Shown: positions 56,188 through 64,000 of the stretch, one piece after another
Position numbering within the stretch: position 1 is the stretch's first letter
Layout of the letters: each line of letters opens with the position of its first letter
Source of the DNA: JAMLHH01 sp037189845
GTDB taxonomy: Bacteria; Bacteroidota; Bacteroidia; Chitinophagales; JADIYW01
Assembly (NCBI GenBank): GCA_037189845.1
Contig: JBBCIS010000008.1
Location: 434,001-498,000, forward strand
Length of the DNA: 64,000 nucleotides
Reading direction: 5' to 3'
Made by a program: the position numbers and the translations under genes
Notes under the pieces: generated by a model
Told to the model about the DNA's origin: nothing
What the model saw: only the letters and a program-made list of their open reading frames with translations
Database searches by the model: none

Positions 56188-57384
56188 TTACTTTTGAGCT
56201 TGTTTTTGTTCGTTTACAGGCGTTCCTGTTTGCAGCCTTTCAAATCCGGTCACGATATATCTGTCGCCCGGCTTCACTCCTTCTGTGATGATGAAATCTT
56301 TGCCTGCTTTTCCTGATACCTGTACCGGCACCTGAACCGCTTTATTTTCTTTATCCACTGTGAATGCAAACAATCTGTCCTGAATAGACATCGTAGATGC
56401 TACTGGTAAAAGCACGGCATCATTGTAGCGTTGCTCGAGTACTATCTTGCCCGTGTTGCCGCTTCGTAATACCAGCTTAGGATTATTGAACTTTGCTCTT
56501 AATGTGATAGAACCTGTATTCCTGTTAAATTGTCCGTCCACGGCATCAATCTTTCCCGGTAGTTCGTATTTGCTTCCATTGGAAATCAGCATAGATACAG
56601 CAGGTGCATTTCTCAGCTTATCGTCCATCGTATTACCGGAATATCTTTCCTGAAAATCCACAAAGTCATTTTCGCTCATGCTGAAATAAGCGTAGACTTC
56701 CCGGATATCTGACAGCATGGTTATCGCTTCCACATTTGCAGGAGAAAGCAAACTGCCCAGACGGTAGCTGAACCTTCCGACATAGCCGCTCACCGGAGCT
56801 TTGATAGTGGTGAAATTCAGATTGATTCTGGCAGATTCCACCGCAGATTCTGCCTGTGAAACAGCTCCTTTTGCTGCACTATAAACAGCCTGTGCTTCCT
56901 GTACTTGAAAATCTGTGACCACATTACTGCTGACCAGCTCTTTTTTACGGTCCAGATTGATTTTAGCAGTGGTAAGATTTGCCTGAGCTGTCATCAAAAC
57001 CGCCTGCGCATTTCTCAGTTGCTCCTGATAGACATTGTCTTCAATTTTGAATAAAGGTTGTCCCGACTTGACATAATCACCTTCATCCACAAATATTTTG
57101 CTTAGATAACCGGAAACCTGCGGACGGATTTCTACATTGGCAATACCCTCAATACTGGCAGTATATTCCTTTTCGACAAGGACTGTATCCTGTTGAACCA
57201 CACCAAAAGGAAGCTCGGGAGTCTGTTGCCCCCATGCCTGCTCCTGACTTTTCTGACCACAACCAATCAGCAGCAGCAAAGACAGTGAAAAGAAAGCAGA
57301 TTGAATATAAACGGGCTTTTTAGAGGATGCTCTGCACCCAATAAACTGCGTTGAATGAATGATTTTTGACATAATGAATGACAT
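56188..57384 (-). CDS. RND membrane-fusion (adaptor) lipoprotein, AcrA/MexA-type
   Basis: 398 residues. A lipobox follows a hydrophobic stretch (FFSLSLLLLIGCGQK), though the first 30 residues before it are longer than usual, so the true start may be one of the later ATG codons (M5). The body has EIRPQVSGYLSKIFVDEGDYVKSGQPLF (lipoyl-like), a helical hairpin around 110-170, and the second lipoyl half IKAPVSGYVGRFSYRLGSL. It bridges the RND pump and the outer-membrane channel. First gene of the operon, with a promoter and operator about 275 bp upstream. Confidence 0.9.
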   Translation of the reverse strand: MSFIMSKIIHSTQFIGCRASSKKPVYIQSAFFSLSLLLLIGCGQKSQEQAWGQQTPELPFGVVQQDTVLVEKEYTASIEGIANVEIRPQVSGYLSKIFVDEGDYVKSGQPLFKIEDNVYQEQLRNAQAVLMTAQANLTTAKINLDRKKELVSSNVVTDFQVQEAQAVYSAAKGAVSQAESAVESARINLNFTTIKAPVSGYVGRFSYRLGSLLSPANVEAITMLSDIREVYAYFSMSENDFVDFQERYSGNTMDDKLRNAPAVSMLISNGSKYELPGKIDAVDGQFNRNTGSITLRAKFNNPKLVLRSGNTGKIVLEQRYNDAVLLPVASTMSIQDRLFAFTVDKENKAVQVPVQVSGKAGKDFIITEGVKPGDRYIVTGFERLQTGTPVNEQKQAQK

Positions 57385-57474
57385 AAGTATGAATTGGAAA
57401 AATGTTACAACGGAAGTATCAGAACATGTATAACATGCTGATATTGAACGGTTCGATATTATTAATCGAGAACG

Positions 57475-57612
57475 CTAATAAAGGACAAACCAGAAAGCTA
57501 CCATCATGAGTACCGGACTAATTCTGAAATGGAAATCCACCGGAAGTCCACAGTGCAAATTGGCGACATTTCCACCCGAATAATATCTTGTATTTAGCTT
57601 CGTAATATTCAT
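57475..57612 (-). CDS. Putative small ORF in the efflux-operon leader
   Basis: ATG 57612 opens a 45-residue frame starting MNITKLNTRYYSGGNV and ending in VLMMVAFWFVLY. It lies between the predicted promoter and the adaptor gene and so would be in the 5' leader of the operon mRNA, 90 bp before the next start. Its C-terminus is hydrophobic. It might be a leader ORF that adjusts expression, or chance. No family recognised. Confidence 0.3.
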   Translation of the reverse strand: MNITKLNTRYYSGGNVANLHCGLPVDFHFRISPVLMMVAFWFVLY

Positions 57613-57657
57613 GTCTCCTTTTAATCGAAATAGTTCCTGATGGTCAGATTTGGACAG

Positions 57658-57687
57658 CAAAAGTAAAAGTTTTCACAAACAAACCAA
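57658..57687 (-). promoter_or_regulatory. Promoter of the RND efflux operon
   Basis: On the minus strand TACTTTTG (57665-57658) matches TAnnTTTG exactly, and TTGG (57687-57684), used as the -33 element, ends 18 bp before it (19 if only TTG is counted). The predicted leader is about 270 bases. Confidence 0.6.
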
Positions 57688-57698
57688 TCGTTCGGTTT
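57681..57698. promoter_or_regulatory. Palindromic operator, likely for the TetR regulator
   Basis: AAACCAATCGTTCGGTTT is an 18-bp palindrome with 14 of 18 bases symmetric, in the AACCNNNN..GGTT style of TetR-family operators. It covers the -33 element of the efflux promoter and lies 67 bp upstream of the tetR start, so bound regulator would block the operon and probably itself. Confidence 0.6.
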
Positions 57699-57764
57699 CT
57701 TTTAAAAGAAAATTTTAACTTTATATAATATTGCTTCCTGAAAGTAATTGCACAGCAGATATCT

Positions 57765-58400
57765 ATGGTAAATCATGAATATATGCTGAAGATATTGCAA
57801 CTTAGGAACGATAAAAAGCAGGTTTGCCCGAACTACAAAACTCATCTTCACATGGAAAGTCCTTACAACAGAAAAAAAGAACCGGAACTGAACAGACAGC
57901 TGATTATAGATGCTGCCACAGATATCGGTTTTGAAACAGACTGGCACCAGGTGACTTTTCAGTCTATTGCAGACCGGACAGGTTTGAGCAAAGGCGGTAT
58001 TATACATCATTTCCGGAACAAGGAAGAGCTATTGGATGAATTGATGACTCAAAGTCTTGTCGAGCTAACCTATTGGGTAGAAAAATACAAAGCCGAAAAC
58101 AACGATAAGGATGGAGCGCTGGCGTATCTGCAATCTGTTCTGATGCATAAAAAGGACGAGAAGTACGAAAAAAACACACGCATAGTTTTACAGGCCATCA
58201 TGATTAATCCCAAATACAGGGAAGAATGGGATGCATGGTATCAGGAGCACATCGCACCGAAAGGGGAAGATATCAGCACCAAAAGCCTCATCACCTATCT
58301 GATTGCCGACGGTATCTGGTACGGCGAATACATGAACGCTCAAATTTATAGCGACGAAGAGAAAGAAAGGATTCTTAGTTATGTGAAGCAGTTGAAGTAG
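57765..58400 (+). CDS. TetR/AcrR-family transcriptional regulator of the efflux operon
   Basis: 211 residues if started at ATG 57765; an ATG at 57852 (MESPYNRKKEPELNRQL) would give 182 and suits the family better. The helix-turn-helix is FQSIADRTGLSKGGIIHHFRNKEELLDELM, with IIDAATDIGFETDWHQVTF before it. The C-terminal 130 residues are a helical ligand-binding domain. It is divergent from the RND operon, with a palindromic operator between, the classic arrangement for a drug-responsive repressor of efflux. The inducer is unknown. Confidence 0.88.
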   Translation: MVNHEYMLKILQLRNDKKQVCPNYKTHLHMESPYNRKKEPELNRQLIIDAATDIGFETDWHQVTFQSIADRTGLSKGGIIHHFRNKEELLDELMTQSLVELTYWVEKYKAENNDKDGALAYLQSVLMHKKDEKYEKNTRIVLQAIMINPKYREEWDAWYQEHIAPKGEDISTKSLITYLIADGIWYGEYMNAQIYSDEEKERILSYVKQLK

Positions 58401-58601
58401 AGTTCACCTCAAAGTCATAATCATAAGGCTTCTTTAAACACTCGGATAGGAACTGAGTCCCCATCTATATAATTCAATTTATTTATTCAAACAATTAATC
58501 TTAATTTTTATATTTGGATAATATTCCATGTTTATTAACTAGTTTTTTACACCTATGTTGTAAACATATTACTATAACGCAATTAAATAAATAATAGTAA
58601 C

Positions 58602-61600
58602 GTGATACACCTATTTAAAGGAATTAATCAATTAACTAATCTTGAAGTTGAAAAGGCATTTTCCAACACTAAATCAAATACTTTATTTGATAAAGATTTG
58701 TTTATTGATTTATCACAAGTAAGATTTGCTCAATTATCAGCTATTAACTACCTAGTGCTAAAAATTGAAAGTGAATGTAAGAAAGGCACAATAACGACAA
58801 CATACGTATCACTTCCCACAACAGAACTTACAATAGGAGAACGGAATAGTTCTGACCCTAATTTCACCCACGATTTAAAACTCAATATACTAAGTGCTAG
58901 AAGAAATTCCAATAGTTTTATTAAAAATACGAAGTTTATATCTGCATTAAAACAAGGTGTGAAAGTCTATGGTATTGAAGTGTATTTTACCGAGAGATAC
59001 AATTTTGAATCAGAATTTAAGTCCGACAACTTTGAAACTGCGTTTGAGGAAATAACCGACTTGGAAACAAACAAACACTTCGGTTATCACTATTTATATC
59101 CTCTAGAATGGATTTCTATAAATGATGTTACAATTAACTATGACATTATTGAAGAAAAGTTCAACCAAGTATTAGAAAACTCAGACAGAGGGCTGGACAG
59201 TATTGATGTAAATGCAATTAAGAATGTAATATTTTCAGAATTAAGTAAAAATGTCCGAGAGCATACAAGTGGAAAAGAGGAAGAAAAAAGATTTCTATTG
59301 TCTATAGGATTGATTTCTACTAAATCACTAAAAGACAATAAGGAAAAAAAATCTATTGAATACGAGTTTAATAATTGGGTTTGGGAAGAACAAATACAAT
59401 CACTTGTTGAAATTTATTTTGGCGATACAGGCGGAGGATTCTTCAACCAAGATTTCATTGAAAAATGTAAGAAAGATAAGGTTGAAAAAAAAGATGAACA
59501 ACTAAAATGGGCATTTAAAAAATGGACAACAAAAAAATTTGATGAAGAGCGTAGAGGAACAAAGGGGTTGTATAGAATTAATCGAATTGTAAATAACTAC
59601 AATGGTATTTTTCACATAATAACGAATGATCAAAATGGTGGATTTAGAAAAGGCGGTTTGAAAAGTGAAGAATGGATACATCGTAAGCCACTAACAAGCT
59701 TTGATGGAGCATTTATACAAATTAAATTATGTCCATATTCAGTCGTAAAGGAGTTTAAGTTTACTTTAAAAGAATCTGAAAGTAACAAACAGTGGAAAAC
59801 GATAAATATTGACACTAATAGAGAGGAGAACAAAATCATTAAGTTCATTCAGAAAGAGTTTAAATCAGAAAATCATCTGTTATCCATTTTAGATTTAGAC
59901 AAGAATAAAAGTATTGATGAGTCAACCAAAATGAACTTACTCAATAATATCCTTCTTGAAATTAGCTACAATTCACATCCAAGCGGAGCTGTTGTTTTTA
60001 TTAATTCACATTTAGCACAGGACACTATTGACACTGTTGTTAACTCAATTAATGAATTTATTATAAATAAGACTTCTACTGATTTATCCAATAGAGAAGA
60101 TAATGAAGAAATCTACGATACTGTTATAGTAATTCATGGTAATCAAACGTTTTGGTATGGCGGAAATCAACACATAATAGATATTTTAAACGAAGTATAT
60201 GAAGAAAATTTTGACAAAAAAATTGACGAGTTAAGTTCATATCAAGAATTAAATAATGAGGATAAGGTAAGTGTAAGACAAAGTCTAGAAAATGATACCA
60301 AGCTAATACATGTAAATAAGCTTGGAGAGATAGAACTTAACTTTACAAATCTTGATAGCCATTTCAGCAAAATTATAAAGAAAAAAATTTCTATAGAAAA
60401 ACAGAAACAATCGAATAAGTTGATTTCACCCAAAGTAGAAATTCTTGATTATTGGCTTGATGTTGAAAATATATTAGAAGACAATGAATTAGGATTTGGT
60501 CTGACACTCTATCTAAAAGTTCTTGAGCATATAAGAATTGACAAGAAAGAACAATTATATATTCTCATAGACCATAGACAACACATCAAATTAGCAAATG
60601 CTATTACTACACTTTTGGGGTTGAATGATAAACATCTGATTAATATTCAAGATGAAATTCAAAATAATTCATTAAGGCGCTTCAAATTAATACCAGAGAA
60701 ATCAAACGTAATTATTCTAACTTCCATCATCAATAGTTCTGAAACTATAAGACGTTTAGTCAAATATGTAAGAAGAGACAATGCAACCCCTACCCTAATT
60801 CTTTGTCTTAGTAATCACAGGAAGAACAAAATTACGAAACTCGAAACGTGGGGAAATATTACCGAAATCAAAAGCATTTATACTGAATACGAGACGGAGT
60901 TACCAAAAGTAGATAAGGATAAAGAATATTTTGAAACAAAAAATGAAATATTAAAAAATCGTACAGTTAATTTAATACAACCTAATTATGCATGTACTGA
61001 GTGGAAAGATAATAAGTTGCTTTCCGATGAACTAACATTATCTCTTAAAGAATCAAAGGCTTTAAATTATAATCATATTGGGATAAACAATGATAGGCAT
61101 TTTACATTTTATATTGATAAATATAAACTACTTAACTCCAAGAATATTATTTGGAATTCAATTATCCGAAATATTGAAGAATGGAAATCCTCAAACAAGA
61201 TAACGGAATTTACTTTATACGTAAAAGAAGATTTTTTGTACAAGCAAGTTAGTGGATTTATAACTTTCTTAAAGGGAAAGTACAATAATGTAGTTGTATA
61301 TAACTTTCTTCCCAAAATTGAATTTCAAGATGATTTAATTGATTTAAATTCCAAAGCGGAATTAAATGCGTTCATTATAGATTTCGGATTAATTAGTGGA
61401 AATACTATTAATTCAATGCTCTGCAATTTTAAAGGGCTAAATCACTTGTTTATTTGCATTATCTTCAACCAAAATCATTCTGGCAATCACGAATATTACA
61501 AGCGTTTAACAACCTTGGATAATTCTGGATATAGAAAAACACCAACAAAATTAAAGATTGAGTTTCTCTTTAATTTTCCATTAACCCACTACAATAGAGA

Positions 61601-62153
61601 AACGTGTCCGATTTGTAATCATATTGATGCCTTAGAGTATTACAAAATAAATGACGATGAGGAAGACTATATGTTTCGTTTTTCCGAAGATAGACAAAAA
61701 AGATTAACGATAAGAGAACGGACTGATGTTTCAAAAGAAAACTACCCTTTTGATTTTTACTATGAGTATCATGACAATAAAGAGCAAGAACTATCCTCTG
61801 AAATCATAGAGGAAATGTTTAATCTAAAATTGCTATTAGAAGATTCTCAAGAAAATACCAAGTCAAGAATTGACCTTTTCCACTACATTTTTGATATTTA
61901 TTCAAACAAAGAAACTTACTTACTTGATTATGATTCGAAGTTATATTCGTTAATCTACTATCTATCTTTCGAAGTTCATTGGCTTCAAAAAGAGCCGTTT
62001 GTTTTTAGAGATTTCAGAGACATGCTTGCCGAAATATCTATTTATGTTGCCACATTAGATATAAATGAACTAACGGAAATATTTAAAGAAAACAAAAAAC
62101 ATCATATAAGTGCTAATAATTGTGCAACGAGATACAAGTATTCAGCGATTTAA
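58602..62153 (+). CDS. STAS-like/GHKL-ATPase protein with two PRTase-like segments (novel system, gene 1)
   Basis: 1183 residues from a GTG start; an in-frame TAA at 58584-58586 and no ATG leave little choice. Residues 33-60 (LFIDLSQVRFAQLSAINYLV) look like a STAS strand-helix. A GHKL (histidine-kinase-like) ATPase follows: N box FSELSKNVREHTSG (E213, N217), G1 box FGDTGGGFF (D275) and G2 box RRGTKGLYRINRIV. No phospho-acceptor histidine domain is obvious. Two later segments resemble the phosphoribosyltransferase loop 'vilvDd.i.tG.T': NVIILTSIINSSETIRRLV (702-720) and AFIIDFGLISGNTINSML (923-940), the second better. A CPICNH pair (C1002, C1005) suggests a zinc site. AT-rich. The next gene begins three bases on. 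Role inferred: sensor/ATPase of a signalling or defence unit. Confidence 0.7.
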   Translation: MIHLFKGINQLTNLEVEKAFSNTKSNTLFDKDLFIDLSQVRFAQLSAINYLVLKIESECKKGTITTTYVSLPTTELTIGERNSSDPNFTHDLKLNILSARRNSNSFIKNTKFISALKQGVKVYGIEVYFTERYNFESEFKSDNFETAFEEITDLETNKHFGYHYLYPLEWISINDVTINYDIIEEKFNQVLENSDRGLDSIDVNAIKNVIFSELSKNVREHTSGKEEEKRFLLSIGLISTKSLKDNKEKKSIEYEFNNWVWEEQIQSLVEIYFGDTGGGFFNQDFIEKCKKDKVEKKDEQLKWAFKKWTTKKFDEERRGTKGLYRINRIVNNYNGIFHIITNDQNGGFRKGGLKSEEWIHRKPLTSFDGAFIQIKLCPYSVVKEFKFTLKESESNKQWKTINIDTNREENKIIKFIQKEFKSENHLLSILDLDKNKSIDESTKMNLLNNILLEISYNSHPSGAVVFINSHLAQDTIDTVVNSINEFIINKTSTDLSNREDNEEIYDTVIVIHGNQTFWYGGNQHIIDILNEVYEENFDKKIDELSSYQELNNEDKVSVRQSLENDTKLIHVNKLGEIELNFTNLDSHFSKIIKKKISIEKQKQSNKLISPKVEILDYWLDVENILEDNELGFGLTLYLKVLEHIRIDKKEQLYILIDHRQHIKLANAITTLLGLNDKHLINIQDEIQNNSLRRFKLIPEKSNVIILTSIINSSETIRRLVKYVRRDNATPTLILCLSNHRKNKITKLETWGNITEIKSIYTEYETELPKVDKDKEYFETKNEILKNRTVNLIQPNYACTEWKDNKLLSDELTLSLKESKALNYNHIGINNDRHFTFYIDKYKLLNSKNIIWNSIIRNIEEWKSSNKITEFTLYVKEDFLYKQVSGFITFLKGKYNNVVVYNFLPKIEFQDDLIDLNSKAELNAFIIDFGLISGNTINSMLCNFKGLNHLFICIIFNQNHSGNHEYYKRLTTLDNSGYRKTPTKLKIEFLFNFPLTHYNRETCPICNHIDALEYYKINDDEEDYMFRFSEDRQKRLTIRERTDVSKENYPFDFYYEYHDNKEQELSSEIIEEMFNLKLLLEDSQENTKSRIDLFHYIFDIYSNKETYLLDYDSKLYSLIYYLSFEVHWLQKEPFVFRDFRDMLAEISIYVATLDINELTEIFKENKKHHISANNCATRYKYSAI

Positions 62154-62156
62154 TTA

Positions 62157-63386
62157 TTGCGTTCAACGAACAAACTAAAGTTTTGTGAGAGTATTGGCGA
62201 GATAGTTTCATCCTCAAAATACAACCATAGATACAGTAATAATTTATTGCAAAATTCTTTCTATCATACTTTTTCAATATACAAAAACAAGTACAATAAA
62301 AGTAGAAAGTACTTTAATCGTCTTATAGAGTCGTACAAAACAATCATCAATCTAGAATTAAGTGATAAAGACGAAAACAACCAAAAACACACCGCTAATA
62401 AATTATATAACCTACTCTCTTCAAAATTAATTGAATTCGATATTGATAAATTAGACGATATTGGTATTATAAAACAGCTTAAAAAGAATTATTATGAAAA
62501 GTATAAAACTCAAAGTCATCCAATATTGGAAACAAACCTAAGCAACATAAGTTTAACCCATTTAAGTTCAGAGGGTTTAATTGATTTAACCAAAAATGGA
62601 GATTCTTCAGAGTATTATAATTCTTTATTTATCCCTCTGAGTAATATTGAACCTGAATGGAAATTTATTAATCATTTTATTTACACGGACATAATTCCAT
62701 ATTACAAAAAACTTTCAGAGCGGATTAAAACTTCATACACTTTTAAATCTGACTATATACTTCATGGATTTTTTGAGAGTATTATCAATGAAAATTCTGA
62801 CAACTTGTTAGACGACTTTAGTCGTCAGATTTCTCAATTATATGCTTACCCGTTAAATTATTTAAAAATAAAAAATCAGTACGATACAAATCAAAAAAAA
62901 CTTTTCGATAATTTAATCAAAAAGGAATCAGTTTTCAACGATTTTATTGAACAATTTCCATTGAATATATCTGAGGTCATTGAGAGTAGAAGATTAAATA
63001 CAATCTTCCCTAATTCCGAAATCAACATTGATAAAATAGCAGAAGTATTTTACCCGAAAAGTAAATTTATGAAAGATATTTCTACGATAATTAATAGTAT
63101 CAAAGGTCGGGTTTCCGAAGAAGATAAAACTGAATTTGAAGCTTTTGGGCGATTTTCAAATGTCTCTTTCAAGATTAACTATAAAACAGATGAAAAGTAT
63201 GTTTATTTAACAATTTTATATAACAATACTAACAGCGATAATCATTCTCATAAAGAGAATGAAAATGGAGGGCTAGAAACAATGCGAAAAGAGCTAAAAA
63301 ACTTTGGAGGCGATTTGATTTATGAACCCAAGAATAATGAAAATGGTTTTTTTGTTTTAACTTTTAAATTTCTAATATATGAGTAG
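62157..63386 (+). CDS. Partner protein with a degenerate GHKL-like C-terminus (novel system, gene 2)
   Basis: 409 residues from a TTG at 62157, in the same frame as the preceding gene and separated from it only by TAA plus one codon (TTA). There is no ATG until residue 305, so the start is uncertain. The frame may instead be the continuation of gene 1 behind a nonsense codon. Most of the protein is helical and unlike anything I know. The last 40 residues, GGLETMRKELKNFGGDL then ENGFFVLTFKF, match the G2/final strand region of histidine-kinase ATPase domains ('GL..m..r...lGG.l......G..v.l'). The expected DxG box is replaced by LYNNTN. Its 3' end overlaps the response-regulator gene by 8 bp. 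Confidence 0.6.
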   Translation: MRSTNKLKFCESIGEIVSSSKYNHRYSNNLLQNSFYHTFSIYKNKYNKSRKYFNRLIESYKTIINLELSDKDENNQKHTANKLYNLLSSKLIEFDIDKLDDIGIIKQLKKNYYEKYKTQSHPILETNLSNISLTHLSSEGLIDLTKNGDSSEYYNSLFIPLSNIEPEWKFINHFIYTDIIPYYKKLSERIKTSYTFKSDYILHGFFESIINENSDNLLDDFSRQISQLYAYPLNYLKIKNQYDTNQKKLFDNLIKKESVFNDFIEQFPLNISEVIESRRLNTIFPNSEINIDKIAEVFYPKSKFMKDISTIINSIKGRVSEEDKTEFEAFGRFSNVSFKINYKTDEKYVYLTILYNNTNSDNHSHKENENGGLETMRKELKNFGGDLIYEPKNNENGFFVLTFKFLIYE

Positions 63387-64000
63387 TTTCAAAGTACGTT
63401 ATTGGGATGACAATCCTGTTATACTAGCCCGCATAAAAGCTAGTTGCTTAGATCTGAATAGTATATACAGGAATATAGATGCCCAATCGGTTGAGTATTC
63501 TTCTATCTTAAGTAGTGATGCAGACTTTTTGAGTAGTTTTGACTTGTTTATTTTTGATTTACTTGATGAGAATAATTCAAAAAACCTTATAGGTCTTGAG
63601 ATATTAGAATATTTTAAAAATTTGCACGTAGATACACCTGTAATTGTATATACTACTGGAACTCAATCAGGAGGAAACTCACTTGACCTGCATAATTATG
63701 AAGAAAAGTACCCTAATGCGGTATTTATAAAGAAATCAGAAGATGCAGATACAAAGCGTTTAAAAGCTGAAATTGAAAAAATCATACAAAGAAATCTTGA
63801 CGAACAATTTGAAGTTGAGTCAGATTATATTGACGAATTCAAACAGCAGTTGCACTATTTTGGCAATTCACGTATAAACCAGATTCTTTTTCAGGTTAAA
63901 CAAGAATATAAAATTCCAATAGACCAAAAAGTAAAATTAAGTAAACTAAAATCTGGATTTAGCGGGGCTATATTATTCAAGTTTATTTTTAGTAATACAG
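63379..64000 (+). CDS. Response-regulator protein with an additional C-terminal domain (cut by window edge, gene 3)
   Basis: ATG 63379 opens a frame that runs through the window end (207 codons seen). Residues 4-125 fit a receiver domain: acidic pair D10-D11 in RYWDDNP, phospho-acceptor D60 in LFIFDLLDEN, T92/T93 in VIVYTTGTQSGG and K118/K119 in FIKKSED. An internal helix GLEILEYFK matches the usual 'G.e.l..lr'. After a helical linker (about 126-185) a new domain starts with KLKSGFSGAILFKF, a Gly-rich stretch like the nucleotide loop of aminoglycoside-phosphotransferase-like kinases. This last call is tentative. It overlaps gene 2 by 8 bp. It would be the output or partner of the gene 1/2 ATPases. 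Confidence 0.75.
   Translation, partial: MSSFKVRYWDDNPVILARIKASCLDLNSIYRNIDAQSVEYSSILSSDADFLSSFDLFIFDLLDENNSKNLIGLEILEYFKNLHVDTPVIVYTTGTQSGGNSLDLHNYEEKYPNAVFIKKSEDADTKRLKAEIEKIIQRNLDEQFEVESDYIDEFKQQLHYFGNSRINQILFQVKQEYKIPIDQKVKLSKLKSGFSGAILFKFIFSNT

Noticed and set aside
1..64000. tRNA, rRNA, CRISPR array, integrase or transposase
   Set aside because: I looked through the gene-free stretches and found no cloverleaf, rRNA, regularly spaced repeat or mobile-element gene.

Overview
The window is chromosomal DNA of a member of the Bacteroidota. The evidence is the gene families (BatA-type protein, DUF4199, BshC, Kup, a topoisomerase IV A subunit with an acidic Gly-rich tail, a TonB/ExbBD operon, the kdsC-UbiA pair), the moderate-to-low GC, the lack of strong Shine-Dalgarno sequences, and several matches to the Bacteroidota promoter consensus (TTTG-N19-21-TAnnTTTG). 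The sequence does not resolve the genus. I see no rRNA, tRNA, CRISPR array, transposase or integrase.

Layout. 1-4571 is a tightly overlapping minus-strand operon (BatA-like, catalytically dead dihydroorotase homologue, DUF4199, lipid-linked GT2). 4670-13513 holds a DUF1294 protein, an RluF-type pseudouridine synthase, a di-haem peroxidase with an imelysin-like N-terminus, a PRX-like protein, an IF-2B-like protein, and an ExbB-ExbD-TonB-FolC operon. 14020-15527 is an AT-rich Fic protein with a small membrane protein. 15621-31433 is mostly housekeeping: KdsC, UbiA, M3 peptidase, SMR pump, 1-Cys peroxiredoxin, acyl-CoA ligase, SDR, GNAT, methyltransferase, HMG-CoA lyase and PriA. It also holds a CREST ceramidase and a GH5 endoglycoceramidase-like lipoprotein, which suggest sphingolipid turnover. 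31513-48357 has Kup, an amidase-SH3b protein, two MBL-fold proteins, biotin carboxylase, BshC, a START protein, an M61 peptidase, an MFS pump and topoisomerase IV A.

Accessory DNA. 48607-50889 encodes an isolated, AT-rich PD-(D/E)xK-like plus PIN-like protein, a probable conflict or defence nuclease. 51597-58400 is an RND efflux operon with its own terminator, promoter, palindromic operator and divergent TetR regulator. The last 5.4 kb (58602-64000) is the most unusual part: an AT-rich three-gene unit with packed or overlapping genes. It encodes a STAS-like/GHKL ATPase protein with two phosphoribosyltransferase-like segments, a second protein with a degenerate GHKL-like C-terminus, and a response-regulator protein cut by the window edge. 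I propose it as a candidate undescribed phosphorelay-type signalling or defence system.

Three copies of a roughly 155-220 bp palindromic intergenic repeat lie at about 5.0, 13.6 and 33.6 kb. A tiny promoter-terminator unit sits at 39557-39667. Domain calls come from reading motifs only; no database search was run.
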